The notes: generated by a model not told the origin, from the letters alone. A stretch of 35,186 bases of DNA from an uncultured Pseudomonadota bacterium (GCA_938004375.1 CALKWH010000227.1:1-35186), one strand, 5' to 3'; counted from the first letter of the stretch, positions 15,554-23,843 are shown. Made by a program: numbers and translations.

Positions 15554-16986
15554 TCATCGACGACGACGAAACGCTGCAGCGCGCCTGGACCCATTTTCTC
15601 AAGAAATTCCAGATCGCCCAGGCCTACAACTTCGAGGACGGCCTGCGCATGTTCACCGAGACCGATCCCGACATCGTGCTGTTGGACATCGTGCTGCCCG
15701 ACGGCAGCGGGCTGGACTTGCTCCACGCGTTCAAGAGCGCGCGGCCCCAGGTGCCCGTCGTGGTGATCACAGGGCAGATGGACATGCAGCTGGCCACGGC
15801 CGCGGTGAAGGGGGGCGCGTACGATTTCCTGACCAAGCCCGTGGCCGCCGAGCGCCTGCGCGTCACCATCGACCGCGCCTCCGAGACCGCCCGCCTGAAC
15901 CGGGAGGTGCGCACGCTGCAGACCGAGAAGCTGCTCGAGAGCCTGCAACAGAGCCCGCTGGTGGCCACCAGCCCGGCCATGCAGGAGGTGCTCGGCGTGA
16001 TCCAGTCGGTGGCCGCACGGCAGACCACGGTCCTGCTGCTGGGCCCCTCGGGGGTGGGCAAGACCCGCCTGGCCCGGATGATCCACCAGTTGAGCGCCCG
16101 GCGCGCCCGGCCGTTCGTCGAGGTCAACCTGACGACCATCAACGAGGGCATCCTCGAGAGCCAGTTGTTCGGGCACGTCCGGGGCGCCTTCACCGGGGCC
16201 GTGCGCGAGAACCAGGGGCTGCTGAGCGCGGCTGACGGTGGCACCATCTTCCTGGACGAGATCGGGGAGATCCCGCCCGCGGTGCAGGTGAAGCTGCTGC
16301 AGGTGCTCCAGGACCGCGTGTTCTACCCCGTGGGCGCGACCCGGCCCCAGGAGGTCGACGTGCGGGTGGTGGCGGCCACCATCCGGGACCTGCAGGCGCT
16401 GGTCCGTGCCGGCCGCTTCCGGGAGGATCTCTTCTACCGGCTCAGCGTCTTTCCCGTCACCGTGCCGCCCCTGTGCCAGCGCAAGGCGGACATCCCCCAA
16501 TTGGTCCAATTGGTGGTCCGCAAGATCTGCCTCAAGGAGAACCAGCCCGTCAAGGAGGTCAGCCCGGAGTTCCTCCAGATGGTGGTGGATCAGCCCTGGC
16601 CGGGGAACGTCCGCGAGCTGGAGAACGCGGTGGAGTACGCGATCACCGTGGCCCAGGATCGCGCGCGCCTCGAGGTGTCCGACCTGCAGGCCTACCTGCG
16701 GAACTTCACCAACCCGGGTCCCGGCACCGCCGGCGGGGAGCGCACCGTGGCGCTGCCTTCCCTGGAGAGCGAGATCTCCCTCGACGAGCACCTGGACACG
16801 GTGGCCCGGGAACTGATCGCCTACGCCATCGCCCGCGAGAACGGCAACGTAACGCGGGCGGCGGCCCGACTCGGCCTGTCGCGGCGGCGCATGGCGCTGT
16901 ACATGGGACGGCTGGGTCTGAGCGCACCCAACCCGCGGGGGCGGCCCCGCGCACCATCGTCAGGAGTGAGACATGGACAAGGATAG
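15535..16986 (+). CDS. Sigma54-dependent response regulator, NtrC family
   Basis: This 483-residue transcription activator has a receiver domain (about 1-120; acidic pocket DDDE at 9-12, phospho-acceptor Asp51 in VLLDIVLPDGSG, Thr79, Lys101 in FLTKP), an AAA+ sigma54-interaction domain (about 140-370; Walker A GPSGVGKT at 170-177, the sigma54-contact loop GAFTGA at 217-222, Walker B GGTIFLDEIGEI, arginine-finger region REDLFYRLSVFPV), and a Fis-type helix-turn-helix at the C-terminus (NVTRAAARLGLSRRRMALY). All key residues are intact. The region after Walker A reads VEVNLTTINEGILESQLFG, less conserved than the usual VNC version. The start is GTG at 15535 with AGGAAGG 8 bp upstream. No histidine kinase is adjacent; a cNMP-binding protein precedes it. 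Confidence 0.95.
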   Translation: MQSRVLIIDDDETLQRAWTHFLKKFQIAQAYNFEDGLRMFTETDPDIVLLDIVLPDGSGLDLLHAFKSARPQVPVVVITGQMDMQLATAAVKGGAYDFLTKPVAAERLRVTIDRASETARLNREVRTLQTEKLLESLQQSPLVATSPAMQEVLGVIQSVAARQTTVLLLGPSGVGKTRLARMIHQLSARRARPFVEVNLTTINEGILESQLFGHVRGAFTGAVRENQGLLSAADGGTIFLDEIGEIPPAVQVKLLQVLQDRVFYPVGATRPQEVDVRVVAATIRDLQALVRAGRFREDLFYRLSVFPVTVPPLCQRKADIPQLVQLVVRKICLKENQPVKEVSPEFLQMVVDQPWPGNVRELENAVEYAITVAQDRARLEVSDLQAYLRNFTNPGPGTAGGERTVALPSLESEISLDEHLDTVARELIAYAIARENGNVTRAAARLGLSRRRMALYMGRLGLSAPNPRGRPRAPSSGVRHGQG

Positions 16987-17212
16987 GAGTCGTTCTGGCA
17001 GGGACGTCGGCCGGTCGTCGGAGGCCGAGCGTGACAAGGTGGCGGTGAAGATCACCTACGACACGCACAAGCGGCTCAAGCTGCTCGCCATCGTCGAGGA
17101 CCGGTCCGTCCCCGACATCATCGAGGAGCTGGTCCGGGAACGCTACGGGAAACGACAGAAGGAGATCGAGACGCTGATCAAGCTGGCGGGGAACCCCACC
17201 AAGGTGATCTGA
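16973..17212 (+). CDS. Small ribbon-helix-helix-like protein
   Basis: This 79-residue protein starts with a charged tail, then has VAVKITYDTHKRLKLLAIVE followed by DRSVPDIIEELVRERY. A short strand, a helix, a turn and a second helix in this spacing is the pattern of ribbon-helix-helix DNA-binding proteins. The C-terminus continues as a helix, EIETLIKLAG. AGGAG lies 7 bp before the ATG, and the start overlaps the end of the NtrC-type gene by 14 bp, so it is the third gene of that operon. A role as a DNA-binding accessory regulator is inference. There is no toxin-like partner next to it, so an antitoxin role is less likely. Confidence 0.7.
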   Translation: MDKDRSRSGRDVGRSSEAERDKVAVKITYDTHKRLKLLAIVEDRSVPDIIEELVRERYGKRQKEIETLIKLAGNPTKVI

Positions 17213-17226
17213 CGGCGCCGGTCAAG

Positions 17227-17260
17227 TCGATTTCGATTTCGATTTCGATTTCGATTTCGA
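17227..17260. repeat. TCGATT hexanucleotide microsatellite
   Basis: Five perfect copies of TCGATT plus a final TCGA lie in the 67-bp gap between the convergent stops at 17212 and 17280. The tract is AT-rich compared with its surroundings. It is perfect, so it is probably young or prone to slippage. Confidence 0.95.
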
Positions 17261-17279
17261 CAAAAGACCCTCCCGGAGT

Positions 17280-18596
17280 TCAACTCCTGATCAGGTCTTC
17301 CAGCCGGCGCCAGGTCTCCTCGAAGGTGGCGGCCTCGGGACCCTGCCGCAGGAAACCGTCCAGCCGGTCGGCGCGCGCCAGCGCCTCATCGAGAAGGGGA
17401 TCGGCGCCCGGGGTGACGGCGCCCACGCGCAGCAGATCCCGGGCGGCGGCCCGGGCGCCGAGCCAGGATCGCACGCGGCGGGCGAGCTCCTGACGCCCGT
17501 GTCCCGCCGCCCTCCCGGACATGCGCGAGAGGCTGCGGGGGATGTCCAGGGCGGGGTAGTGTCCCACCTCGGCCAGCTCCCGGGACAGCACCAGGTGTCC
17601 GTCGAGCAGACCCCGCACCTCGTCGGCCACCGGTTCCTCCAGGTCGCTCCCTTCCACGAGGACCGTGTAGATGCCGGTGATCGAGCCGGTCTCCTGGTTG
17701 CCCGCGCGCTCGAGGAGGCGGGGGAGTCCGGCGAAGACCGAGGGCGGGTAGCCGCGGCGCGCCGGGGCCTGCCCCATCTGCAGGTGGATCTCGCGCAGCG
17801 CGCGGGCCATCCTGGTGAGGGAGTCCACCAGCAGCAGCACGTGGTTCCCGCGGTCGCGGAACCACTCGGCGATGGACGTGGCGCAGAGGGGGGCCAGGGC
17901 CCGCACCAGCGCGGGCTGGTCCGAGGTGGCCACCACCAGGACACAGGACGACCGGTCGGCTTCGGGCAGGTTGTCGTGGAGGAACTCGACGACCTCGCGG
18001 CCGCGCTCGCCCACCAGGCAGACCACGGTGACGTCGGCCTCGGCCTGGCGCGCCAGCTGGCCCATCAGGTGGCTCTTGCCCACCCCGGAGCCGGCGAACA
18101 GTCCCACGCGCTGCCCGCGGGCCAGCGTGCAAAGACCATCGATGGCGCGGATCCCGGTCACGAAGGGGCGGTCCGCCAGGGGGCGGGCCAGCGGGGAGGG
18201 AGCGGGCGCGTCATAAGGGAGCCTGTCCCCGGTCAGGTCCGGGCCGCCGTCCATGGTCCGTCCCAGGCCGTCCAGGACGCGGCCGAGCAAGCCCCGGGAC
18301 GCGATGACGCCAAAGGGGATCCCGGGGCGCACGCTCCAGCGGGGCCCGAGGCCGGTGAGGGGACCGACGGGGCTGCACCACACGTCCTCGCCGTCGAAGC
18401 CCGTCACCTCGGCCGGCAGCCCGGGGCCGCCGTCGGGCGGGACCAGTTCGACCCAATCCCCCATGCGCGGCTCGGGCAGGCGGACGCGCACCAGGCAGCC
18501 CTCCACGCCGCACACGCGGCCCAGGACGGAAGGCCCCGTCAACCCGGAGGCCGCGCGCTCGGCCCGTTCGAGGAGTTCATCAAGGTCGGTCTTCAT
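17280..18596 (-). CDS. Type III secretion / flagellar export ATPase (FliI/SctN family)
   Basis: This 438-residue ATPase has the complete T3SS ATPase signature: an N-terminal beta domain (about 20-90), Walker A AGSGVGKS (168-175), VCLVGERGREVVEFL, Walker B HVLLLVDSLTRMARALREI, then PARRGYPPSVFAGLPRLLER, GSITGIYTVLVEGSDLEEPV and GHYPALDIPRSLSR. It would form a hexamer at the inner-membrane export gate and unfold or release substrates from chaperones. F1 beta/alpha subunits and Rho lack this combination. Length is normal. It starts inside the last 17 bp of the FliH-like gene, so the two are coupled. No other flagellar or injectisome gene is adjacent, so I cannot say which apparatus it serves. 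Confidence 0.93.
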   Translation of the reverse strand: MKTDLDELLERAERAASGLTGPSVLGRVCGVEGCLVRVRLPEPRMGDWVELVPPDGGPGLPAEVTGFDGEDVWCSPVGPLTGLGPRWSVRPGIPFGVIASRGLLGRVLDGLGRTMDGGPDLTGDRLPYDAPAPSPLARPLADRPFVTGIRAIDGLCTLARGQRVGLFAGSGVGKSHLMGQLARQAEADVTVVCLVGERGREVVEFLHDNLPEADRSSCVLVVATSDQPALVRALAPLCATSIAEWFRDRGNHVLLLVDSLTRMARALREIHLQMGQAPARRGYPPSVFAGLPRLLERAGNQETGSITGIYTVLVEGSDLEEPVADEVRGLLDGHLVLSRELAEVGHYPALDIPRSLSRMSGRAAGHGRQELARRVRSWLGARAAARDLLRVGAVTPGADPLLDEALARADRLDGFLRQGPEAATFEETWRRLEDLIRS

Positions 18597-19293
18597 GAAA
18601 CACCTGCTCCAGGTCCCGCTCCCACGCCGCGGTCAGGGAGGCGAGGCGCGCGTCCACCCGCACCGAGGGGGTCTCGAGGAGGACCTCCCCTGCCTCCAGG
18701 GTGTCGTCGCCGCGTGCGTCGAGCTCAAGGCCGTCACGGTCGCGGCGGACGCGCTCCAGCAGGGCTGCCACGCGTGCGGCGTCCGCCGGATGATGATGCA
18801 CGGTGAGGGTCAACGCCGGACGCAGCCGGTCGATCAGGCCCAGCAACCAGTCCCGCCAGGCGTCGGGGTCCAGGGTCACCTCCCGACCCAGGGCGGCGGC
18901 GGCGAGCCGGGCCGCGATACGGGGGACGCGGCGGACCAGCTCCTCACGGATGGCCGCGAGCTCGAGGGCGTGTCTCCGCTCCAGCTCGTCGAGCCGCTCG
19001 ACGGCGCCGCGGCGGGCCTCCTCCATCCCCAGGACGAGGCCCTCCCGGCGGGCGGCGGCACGCTCATGCTCGAGCGCCAGGCGCTCATGCTCGAGCGCCA
19101 AGCGTTCGGCCTCGAGCGTCGCGCGCTCGTCCTCGAGCGCCAAGCGTCCGGCCTCCAGATCCCGCAGGGCGTCGATACCGGCGGGTCCCAGGCGCAGGGG
19201 CCACGGGCGCAGGGAGAGCTCTCCGGTCACCAGTTCCACGGGGTTCACCCGGGTCACCGGTTCGGTGCGTTCGTCCAGTTCGTCGGAGCTCAT
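18580..19293 (-). CDS. FliH/SctL-like stator protein of the type III ATPase
   Basis: This 237-residue protein has an N-terminal tail, a long coiled coil (about residues 44-118) and a globular C-terminal part. The C-terminal segment LEAGEVLLETPSVRVDARL (199-217) is the characteristic FliH/SctL motif, and TLTVHHHPAD matches the strand before it. FliH-type proteins dimerise, bind FliI and hold it at the export gate. The coiled coil contains four consecutive seven-residue units of the type LALEHER. The ATG overlaps the stop of nadA (ATGA, 19290-19293), so translation is probably coupled to nadA upstream and to the ATPase gene downstream. Confidence 0.85.
   Translation of the reverse strand: MSSDELDERTEPVTRVNPVELVTGELSLRPWPLRLGPAGIDALRDLEAGRLALEDERATLEAERLALEHERLALEHERAAARREGLVLGMEEARRGAVERLDELERRHALELAAIREELVRRVPRIAARLAAAALGREVTLDPDAWRDWLLGLIDRLRPALTLTVHHHPADAARVAALLERVRRDRDGLELDARGDDTLEAGEVLLETPSVRVDARLASLTAAWERDLEQVFHEDRP
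19060..19143 (-). repeat. 21-bp repeat encoding heptads LALEHER
   Basis: Four consecutive 21-bp units encode LALEDER, ATLEAER, LALEHER and LALEHER (residues 51-78 of the FliH-like protein). The last two units are identical in protein and differ in DNA only at the joining codon, which suggests recent unit duplication. The length of seven keeps the coiled-coil register. Confidence 0.85.
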
Positions 19294-20222
19294 GGGATCG
19301 CCAGCATCCGCTCGATGGCCCCGCGGGCGGCCTCGGCGACTTCGGGGGCCACGGTCACCCGGTGCTGCAGGTGCAGCAGGGCGTCGCGCACGTGGACCAG
19401 GCGGGTCATCTTCATGTTGGCGCAGACCAGGTCGGGGCCGGCCGGGATCAGCACGAGATCGGGGCGGGCCGCCTGCAGCCGGTTGATCATGCCCACCTCG
19501 GTGCCCAGGATCACGGTGGTTCCCTGGGGCAGGCCGGCGATCCGGCGGAGCATGCCGCCGGTGCTCTCGACGAAGTCGGCGAGCTCGCAGACGGGGAGAT
19601 CGCACTCGGGGTGGACCATCACGACGGCGTCGGGGAACTGCGCGCGCCGGCGCCGCAGATCCTCGGGGAGGATGCGCTGGTGGACCGGGCAGAAGCCAGG
19701 CCAGAAGACCACGTCGCGGTCCAGGTCCCGGGTCACCCATTCGCCGAGGTGACGGTCGGGGACGAACAGGATGCGGCGATCAGCGGGCAGCGACTCGACG
19801 ACCCCCCGGGCGTTGGCGCTGGTGCAGCAAACGTCGGAGAGGGCCTTGATCTCGGCTGTGGAGTTCACGTAGGTCACGGTGATCGCGCCGGGGTTCCCGG
19901 CCTGGAAGGTGCGCAGCTCGTCGGGCGTGATCATGTCGGCCATCGGGCAGCCGGCCTCGGGCACCGGCAGAAGGACCGTGCGGCCAGGAGCGAGGATGGC
20001 CGCGGTCTCGGCCATGAAGTGCACGCCGCAGAAGACGATCACGTCCGCCTCGGTGGCCGCGGCGCGGCGCGACAACTCCAGGGAATCTCCGGTGAAGTCG
20101 GCGATGTCCTGGACCTCGGCCAGCTCGTAGTTGTGGGCGAGGATCACGGCGTTGCGTTCGGAGCGCAGCCGGGCGATCTCCTCGATCAGGGCGGGGACTT
20201 GGGGCGGTACCGATGAGGACAT
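19290..20222 (-). CDS. nadA: Quinolinate synthase
   Basis: This 310-residue [4Fe-4S] enzyme condenses iminoaspartate with dihydroxyacetone phosphate to quinolinate in de novo NAD synthesis. It shows the three-fold repeated NadA plan with the three cluster cysteines in VIFCGVHFMAETA-type context (here VIVFCGVHFMAETA), in KALSDVCCTSANA, and in LVCANMKMTRL. AHNYE, TGDSLELS, VYVNS-type (TYVNSTAEIK), HPEC and TEVGMINRL are also present. ATG at 20222 is preceded by AGGAG. No nadB or nadC is in the window. Unusually, it is fused by a 4-bp overlap to a type III secretion FliH/FliI pair downstream. Confidence 0.96.
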   Translation of the reverse strand: MSSSVPPQVPALIEEIARLRSERNAVILAHNYELAEVQDIADFTGDSLELSRRAAATEADVIVFCGVHFMAETAAILAPGRTVLLPVPEAGCPMADMITPDELRTFQAGNPGAITVTYVNSTAEIKALSDVCCTSANARGVVESLPADRRILFVPDRHLGEWVTRDLDRDVVFWPGFCPVHQRILPEDLRRRRAQFPDAVVMVHPECDLPVCELADFVESTGGMLRRIAGLPQGTTVILGTEVGMINRLQAARPDLVLIPAGPDLVCANMKMTRLVHVRDALLHLQHRVTVAPEVAEAARGAIERMLAIP

Positions 20223-20277
20223 GACGTCTCCTGGGGGGTGGACCCGGGGCCGTTCTTGGCACACCGGAAAGGAGAAA

Positions 20278-21231
20278 TCAAGGGGGGAGATCCCGGCGGC
20301 AGGCGAAGCGCGCCGCGCCCGCCGTGCGCAGCGGGGGCACGGCCTGCTGGCAGGCGTCCTCCCGGAAGGCGCACCGGGGCGCATAGGGGCAGCCCGACAC
20401 GCCGGGGCCGGGCAGGGCGGCCGCGCCCGCGGGGGGGAGCCGGCCCTCGGAGGCCTCGAGCAGGTCCCGGGTGTAGGGGTGGCGGGGCCGCAGGAAGACC
20501 TCGTCGGCGGGCCCGGCCTCCACGAGGCGGCCCGCGTAGAGCACGGCCGCGTGGTCGCACAGTTGGGAGACCAGGGGCAGGTCGTGGGAGATGAACACCA
20601 GGGTGAGCCCGGTCTGTTCATGCAGCTCGAGCAGGAGGGACAGGATCTGCCCCTGCACCGAGAGATCCAGGGCCGCCGTGGGTTCGTCGGCGATGAGCAC
20701 CTCGGGGGACAGGGTCATGGCCCGGGCGATGGCCAGGCGCTGGCGCTGACCGCCGGACATGCGGCGCGGGTGCGTCCCGAGGGCGGCGGGATCCAGCCCC
20801 ACCTGCTTCAGCACCTCCCGGCACCGCTCCAACCGCCGTCGTTCGTCGGTCCACCCATGGATGACGAGGGGTTCCTCCAGGACCCGCCGAGCGTCGAACC
20901 GCGGATCGAAGGACGCGATGGGGTCCTGGAACACCGGTTGGACGCGAGCGCGCAGCCGCCGCAGTTCGGTGCTCCCGAGGCCGGCGATCGGCCGGCCGAA
21001 CCAGCGGACGGTCCCCGCGTGCAGGGGGATCAGCCCGAGGAGCGCGCGCATCAGGGTGGACTTGCCGCTGCCGGACTCCCCGACGATGGCCCAGCGCCGG
21101 GCGCGCTCCATGACCAGGGAGACGTCATCGAGGGCGCAGCGGGCGGCGCCCGGAAAGCGGACGGTGCCGCCGGTGAGCTCCAGGGGCGGGGGTTCCTTCG
21201 ACGGGGACGCGGCGGCGGGGACCTCGGACAT
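20278..21231 (-). CDS. Oligopeptide/dipeptide-type ABC transporter ATP-binding protein
   Basis: This 317-residue ABC ATPase is of the OppF/DppF subfamily. It has Walker A GESGSGKST, the Q-loop VFQDPIASFDPRF, signature MSGGQRQRLAIARA, Walker B EVLIADEPTAALD and switch His in FISHDLPL. The C-terminal extension has RHPYTRDLL and the cysteine-bearing CPYAPRCAFREDACQ, the Fe-S/oligopeptide-type tail of this subfamily. It would power peptide or nickel import, but no permease, solute-binding protein or second ATPase is adjacent. The ATG at 21231 has no convincing Shine-Dalgarno, so the true start could be internal (the fold begins near residue 16). It is 55 bp upstream of nadA on the same strand. 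Confidence 0.9.
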   Translation of the reverse strand: MSEVPAAASPSKEPPPLELTGGTVRFPGAARCALDDVSLVMERARRWAIVGESGSGKSTLMRALLGLIPLHAGTVRWFGRPIAGLGSTELRRLRARVQPVFQDPIASFDPRFDARRVLEEPLVIHGWTDERRRLERCREVLKQVGLDPAALGTHPRRMSGGQRQRLAIARAMTLSPEVLIADEPTAALDLSVQGQILSLLLELHEQTGLTLVFISHDLPLVSQLCDHAAVLYAGRLVEAGPADEVFLRPRHPYTRDLLEASEGRLPPAGAAALPGPGVSGCPYAPRCAFREDACQQAVPPLRTAGAARFACRRDLPP

Positions 21232-21384
21232 GACGGCCGCAGTCTACGTCGTTTTCAACGTATTGCGAAAAAACCGCTTCCATAATCTTGATCATTTCCT
21301 CCTTTCCCGAATCATGCTAAAAACACTGGGCCAAATGGGGCGTGCATATTTTTGCTCGTGGGTCCTGACCTCTGGAGGAGTTCG
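21232..21384. promoter_or_regulatory. AT-rich divergent intergenic region
   Basis: This 153-bp stretch separates the divergent ABC ATPase and OmpA-family genes and is clearly more AT-rich than the rest of the window. A CATAAT (21281-21286, 5 of 6 to the -10 consensus) and an extended-type TGCTAAAAA (21315-21323) are present, but no -35 at proper spacing pairs with either. Promoters for one or both genes should lie here; I cannot place them exactly. Confidence 0.4.
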
Positions 21385-23439
21385 ATGTTGAAGTTTTCTT
21401 GCCTATCCAGCCTGCTGATCACCGTGCTTGGCTTCTCGTCCGTCTCCCACGCCGCAGAGCCGGCGACCCCCGCGCCTGCGAACGAGGTGGTCACGCCGTC
21501 CGATCCGATCACGCCCCTGTCCACCCTCGCGGCGGGCACCGGCCTCTTCCAGACCCTCACGGCTGTCCCCGGGACCCCCTGGACCTTCGGCCTCGCCCTC
21601 CACATGGAGTTCTTCCGGTACGGCGATTTCCTGGTGGCCGGCCAGCACGAGACGAACACCCGCACCGCCGGCGGCGTGCACTTCCACATGTTCTTTCCAC
21701 GGTCCGTCGAGGCTTTCGCCACCATTTATTCGATGAGCAATATCAACGAGCGTGATCATCTGGCCGGCACCGGGGAGCCTTCCACGCAGATGGCGCTCGG
21801 GGATCTGCTGTTCGGCGCCAAGTACAGCCACCGGGTCACCCCCTTCCTGAACGTCGGCGGCGCCCTGGTCGGCCGGCTGTACTCCGGCATGGCCGCCCCG
21901 GGTCCGGACCTGTCCGCCACCTCCGCCGGGCTCCACCTGCTCGCCTCCCTCGACGGTCGGGTCCTGGCCCCGAAGGCCCCGTTCCCCTTCCTCGTGCATC
22001 TGAACCTGGGGTACGTGTACGACGGCTCCTCCCGGCTGCTCGGCGACGTGCCGCGCTCGGCCGACTTCGCCACGGTCGAACCCCTGTACGGTTACATGGT
22101 CCAGGAGTTTGCCCTGGGCGTCGCCCAGAGCCGGGTCCAGTTCAGCCTCGGCTTCGAGGCGCCGCTGCGCGTGAAGGGGACCGTCGTCAGCCCGGTGGTG
22201 GAGTACGGCTTCCGGTTCTTCACCGACGGCGCCGACGACACGCTCATGGGCTGGCGCAACCGCGTGGCCGTGAACGGCAACGTGGCGGCCGACGACACCT
22301 TCTCCCAGAACCTGACGCTGGGCGTGCGCTGGCACGTGACCCGCCAGGTGGCGTTGTCCGCCGGCGTGGATCTGGCGCTGGACTATCCGGGTTTCGCCGT
22401 GGCGCCCCCGCAGCCGGTGTACAACGTGTTCGCCATGCTCTCCTACCAGGCCGCCGAGGCCCCGGGGCCCTGCGTCCCCGTGGTCCGCGAGGTGGTGAAA
22501 GAGGTCGACCGCACCCCCGTGGCCGAGCCCATGGGCACCATCCGCGGGAAGGTCACCGACGAGCAGGGCGCCCCGCTCGAGGGCGCCACCGTGGACTTCG
22601 TGGGCACGCAACTGCCGCGCCAGGCCACCGACGCCCAGGGCGGGTTCACCTCGATCCCGGTCAAGCCGGGCAACTACACCGTGCGCGTGGGCAAGAAGGA
22701 CTTCCACGACCAGGAGCTCCCGGTCGCCGTGGTGCGCACCGACGCCCCCACCGAGATCCAGATGAAGCTCAGGGCGAAAGGACCCGAGCAGTGCTCGGTC
22801 TACGTGTTCGTCAAGGACGATGCGGGTGCGCCGGTGGGCGGGACCCTCAAGGTGCAGGGCAAGACCATGGATGAGAAGGACGTGTCCCTGGACGCGACGC
22901 TGTCGGCCGAGGGCAAGGCCGAGGTGAAGGTGTTCCCTGGCGCGTACGAGATCGTCTACAGCGAGCCCGAGCATCTCACCCGCTCGGCCACCGTGACGCT
23001 GCCCAAGTGCACGGCCACCCCCGTCGAGTTGGTGGTCAAGAAGAAGCCCGCCAAGTCCACCGCCACCATCAACCGCAAGCAGCGGCAGATCACCATCACC
23101 GAGCGCATCCAGTTCAAGCTCGACAGCGCCGAGCTGCTCGCCGAGAGCCTGATCATCCTCGACGAGGTCGCCGCGCTGATGATCGACAACCCCGAGATCC
23201 TCGAGCTCGAGATCCAGGGCCACACCGACGACAAGGGCAAGGCCGACCACAACCTCAAGCTCAGTCAGGATCGCGCCGACGCCGTACGCGCCTACGTCAT
23301 CACCCAGGGCGTCAAGGGTGAACGCCTGACGGCCAAGGGGTACGGGCACACCAAGCCGCGGTTCGCCAACATCAGCACCCGGCTGCGGGAGAAGAACCGC
23401 CGCGTGGAGTTCAAGATCAACAAAATGAAGGAAGACTGA
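21385..23439 (+). CDS. OmpA-family outer membrane protein with regulatory-like beta-sandwich domains
   Basis: This 684-residue protein has a signal peptide (first 22-24 residues, ending SVSHA), a beta-barrel-like region with alternating aromatic strands (about 40-370), a short linker, a carboxypeptidase-regulatory-like domain starting GTIRGKVTDEQGAPLEGATV (about 382-455), a second similar beta-sandwich (about 470-550), and a C-terminal OmpA peptidoglycan-binding domain (about 565-684) with FKLDSAELLAES, EIQGHTDDKGKADHN and KGYGHTKPR. The conserved Asp and Arg that bind diaminopimelate lie in HTDD and LREKNRRVEF. It should tether the outer membrane to peptidoglycan. GGAGGAG precedes the ATG at 21385; earlier in-frame starts lack one. 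It heads a long co-directional row. Confidence 0.9.
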   Translation: MLKFSCLSSLLITVLGFSSVSHAAEPATPAPANEVVTPSDPITPLSTLAAGTGLFQTLTAVPGTPWTFGLALHMEFFRYGDFLVAGQHETNTRTAGGVHFHMFFPRSVEAFATIYSMSNINERDHLAGTGEPSTQMALGDLLFGAKYSHRVTPFLNVGGALVGRLYSGMAAPGPDLSATSAGLHLLASLDGRVLAPKAPFPFLVHLNLGYVYDGSSRLLGDVPRSADFATVEPLYGYMVQEFALGVAQSRVQFSLGFEAPLRVKGTVVSPVVEYGFRFFTDGADDTLMGWRNRVAVNGNVAADDTFSQNLTLGVRWHVTRQVALSAGVDLALDYPGFAVAPPQPVYNVFAMLSYQAAEAPGPCVPVVREVVKEVDRTPVAEPMGTIRGKVTDEQGAPLEGATVDFVGTQLPRQATDAQGGFTSIPVKPGNYTVRVGKKDFHDQELPVAVVRTDAPTEIQMKLRAKGPEQCSVYVFVKDDAGAPVGGTLKVQGKTMDEKDVSLDATLSAEGKAEVKVFPGAYEIVYSEPEHLTRSATVTLPKCTATPVELVVKKKPAKSTATINRKQRQITITERIQFKLDSAELLAESLIILDEVAALMIDNPEILELEIQGHTDDKGKADHNLKLSQDRADAVRAYVITQGVKGERLTAKGYGHTKPRFANISTRLREKNRRVEFKINKMKED

Positions 23440-23470
23440 GCGCGCTGCGACGCGCAGGAGGAATCGAAAC

Positions 23471-23821
23471 ATGGCGCAACAAAACGTAGTCATCAAGGCG
23501 TTACCGTGGCTGGCCACCATCTTCACGGCGGCCATCCTGCTCATCGCGACCGTCACGTTCGACGCCGCCCGCTGGGGGCAGGTGTGGCCGGCGATCCCGA
23601 TGGCCCTGTTCTTCTCGCTGGCGATCCAGGCGGCGGCCACCGACATGACGGGCTGGATGCCCGGGGCGGCCTTCCTCGGCACCCTGTTCCTCTTCTGGCT
23701 GCTGTCCAGCCTCGAGATCATGCCTTTCGGCAAGAGCTGGCCGTTCCTGCTGCTGGTCGCCGGGCTGCTGGTCGTGGTGGGCATCATGCTCTCGAAGAGC
23801 GCGAAGAACGCGAAGGAATAG
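23471..23821 (+). CDS. Small four-helix membrane protein
   Basis: This 116-residue protein has four hydrophobic segments, around LPWLATIFTAAILLIATVTF, WPAIPMALFFSLAIQAAA, AAFLGTLFLFWLLSSLEIM and WPFLLLVAGLLVVVGIML, and a basic tail KSAKNAKE. No family recognised. CAGGAGG lies about 8 bp before the ATG, and a short GC-rich hairpin (GCGCG/CGCGC) precedes that. It follows the OmpA-family gene by 31 bp and precedes a helical soluble protein by 22 bp. Small membrane proteins like this accompany SPFH or PspA-type proteins in other bacteria, which is why the context is notable, but function is unknown. Confidence 0.75.
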   Translation: MAQQNVVIKALPWLATIFTAAILLIATVTFDAARWGQVWPAIPMALFFSLAIQAAATDMTGWMPGAAFLGTLFLFWLLSSLEIMPFGKSWPFLLLVAGLLVVVGIMLSKSAKNAKE

Positions 23822-23843
23822 TCAAGCGAAAAAGGAGTTTCCC

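Noticed and set aside
16973..17212. Antitoxin of a toxin-antitoxin pair
   Set aside because: The fold pattern would fit, but there is no toxin-like gene on either side; it belongs to the NtrC-type regulator operon and faces the type III ATPase gene.
17227..17260. CRISPR-like repeat
   Set aside because: The unit is 6 bp with no spacers; it is a microsatellite. No other regularly spaced repeat was seen in the window.
20278..21231. Complete peptide ABC transporter locus
   Set aside because: Only one ATPase is present; there is no permease, binding protein or second ATPase in the window.
21331..21356. Sigma54 promoter upstream of the OmpA-family gene
   Set aside because: A TTTTGC is present, but no GG at the required distance upstream. 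No good GG-N10-GC element was found in the other main gaps either, so I list none despite the NtrC-type regulator.
21403..23787. 794-codon open frame opposite the OmpA-family gene
   Set aside because: Shadow of the OmpA-family and following gene; Val/His/Gly-rich, no domain.
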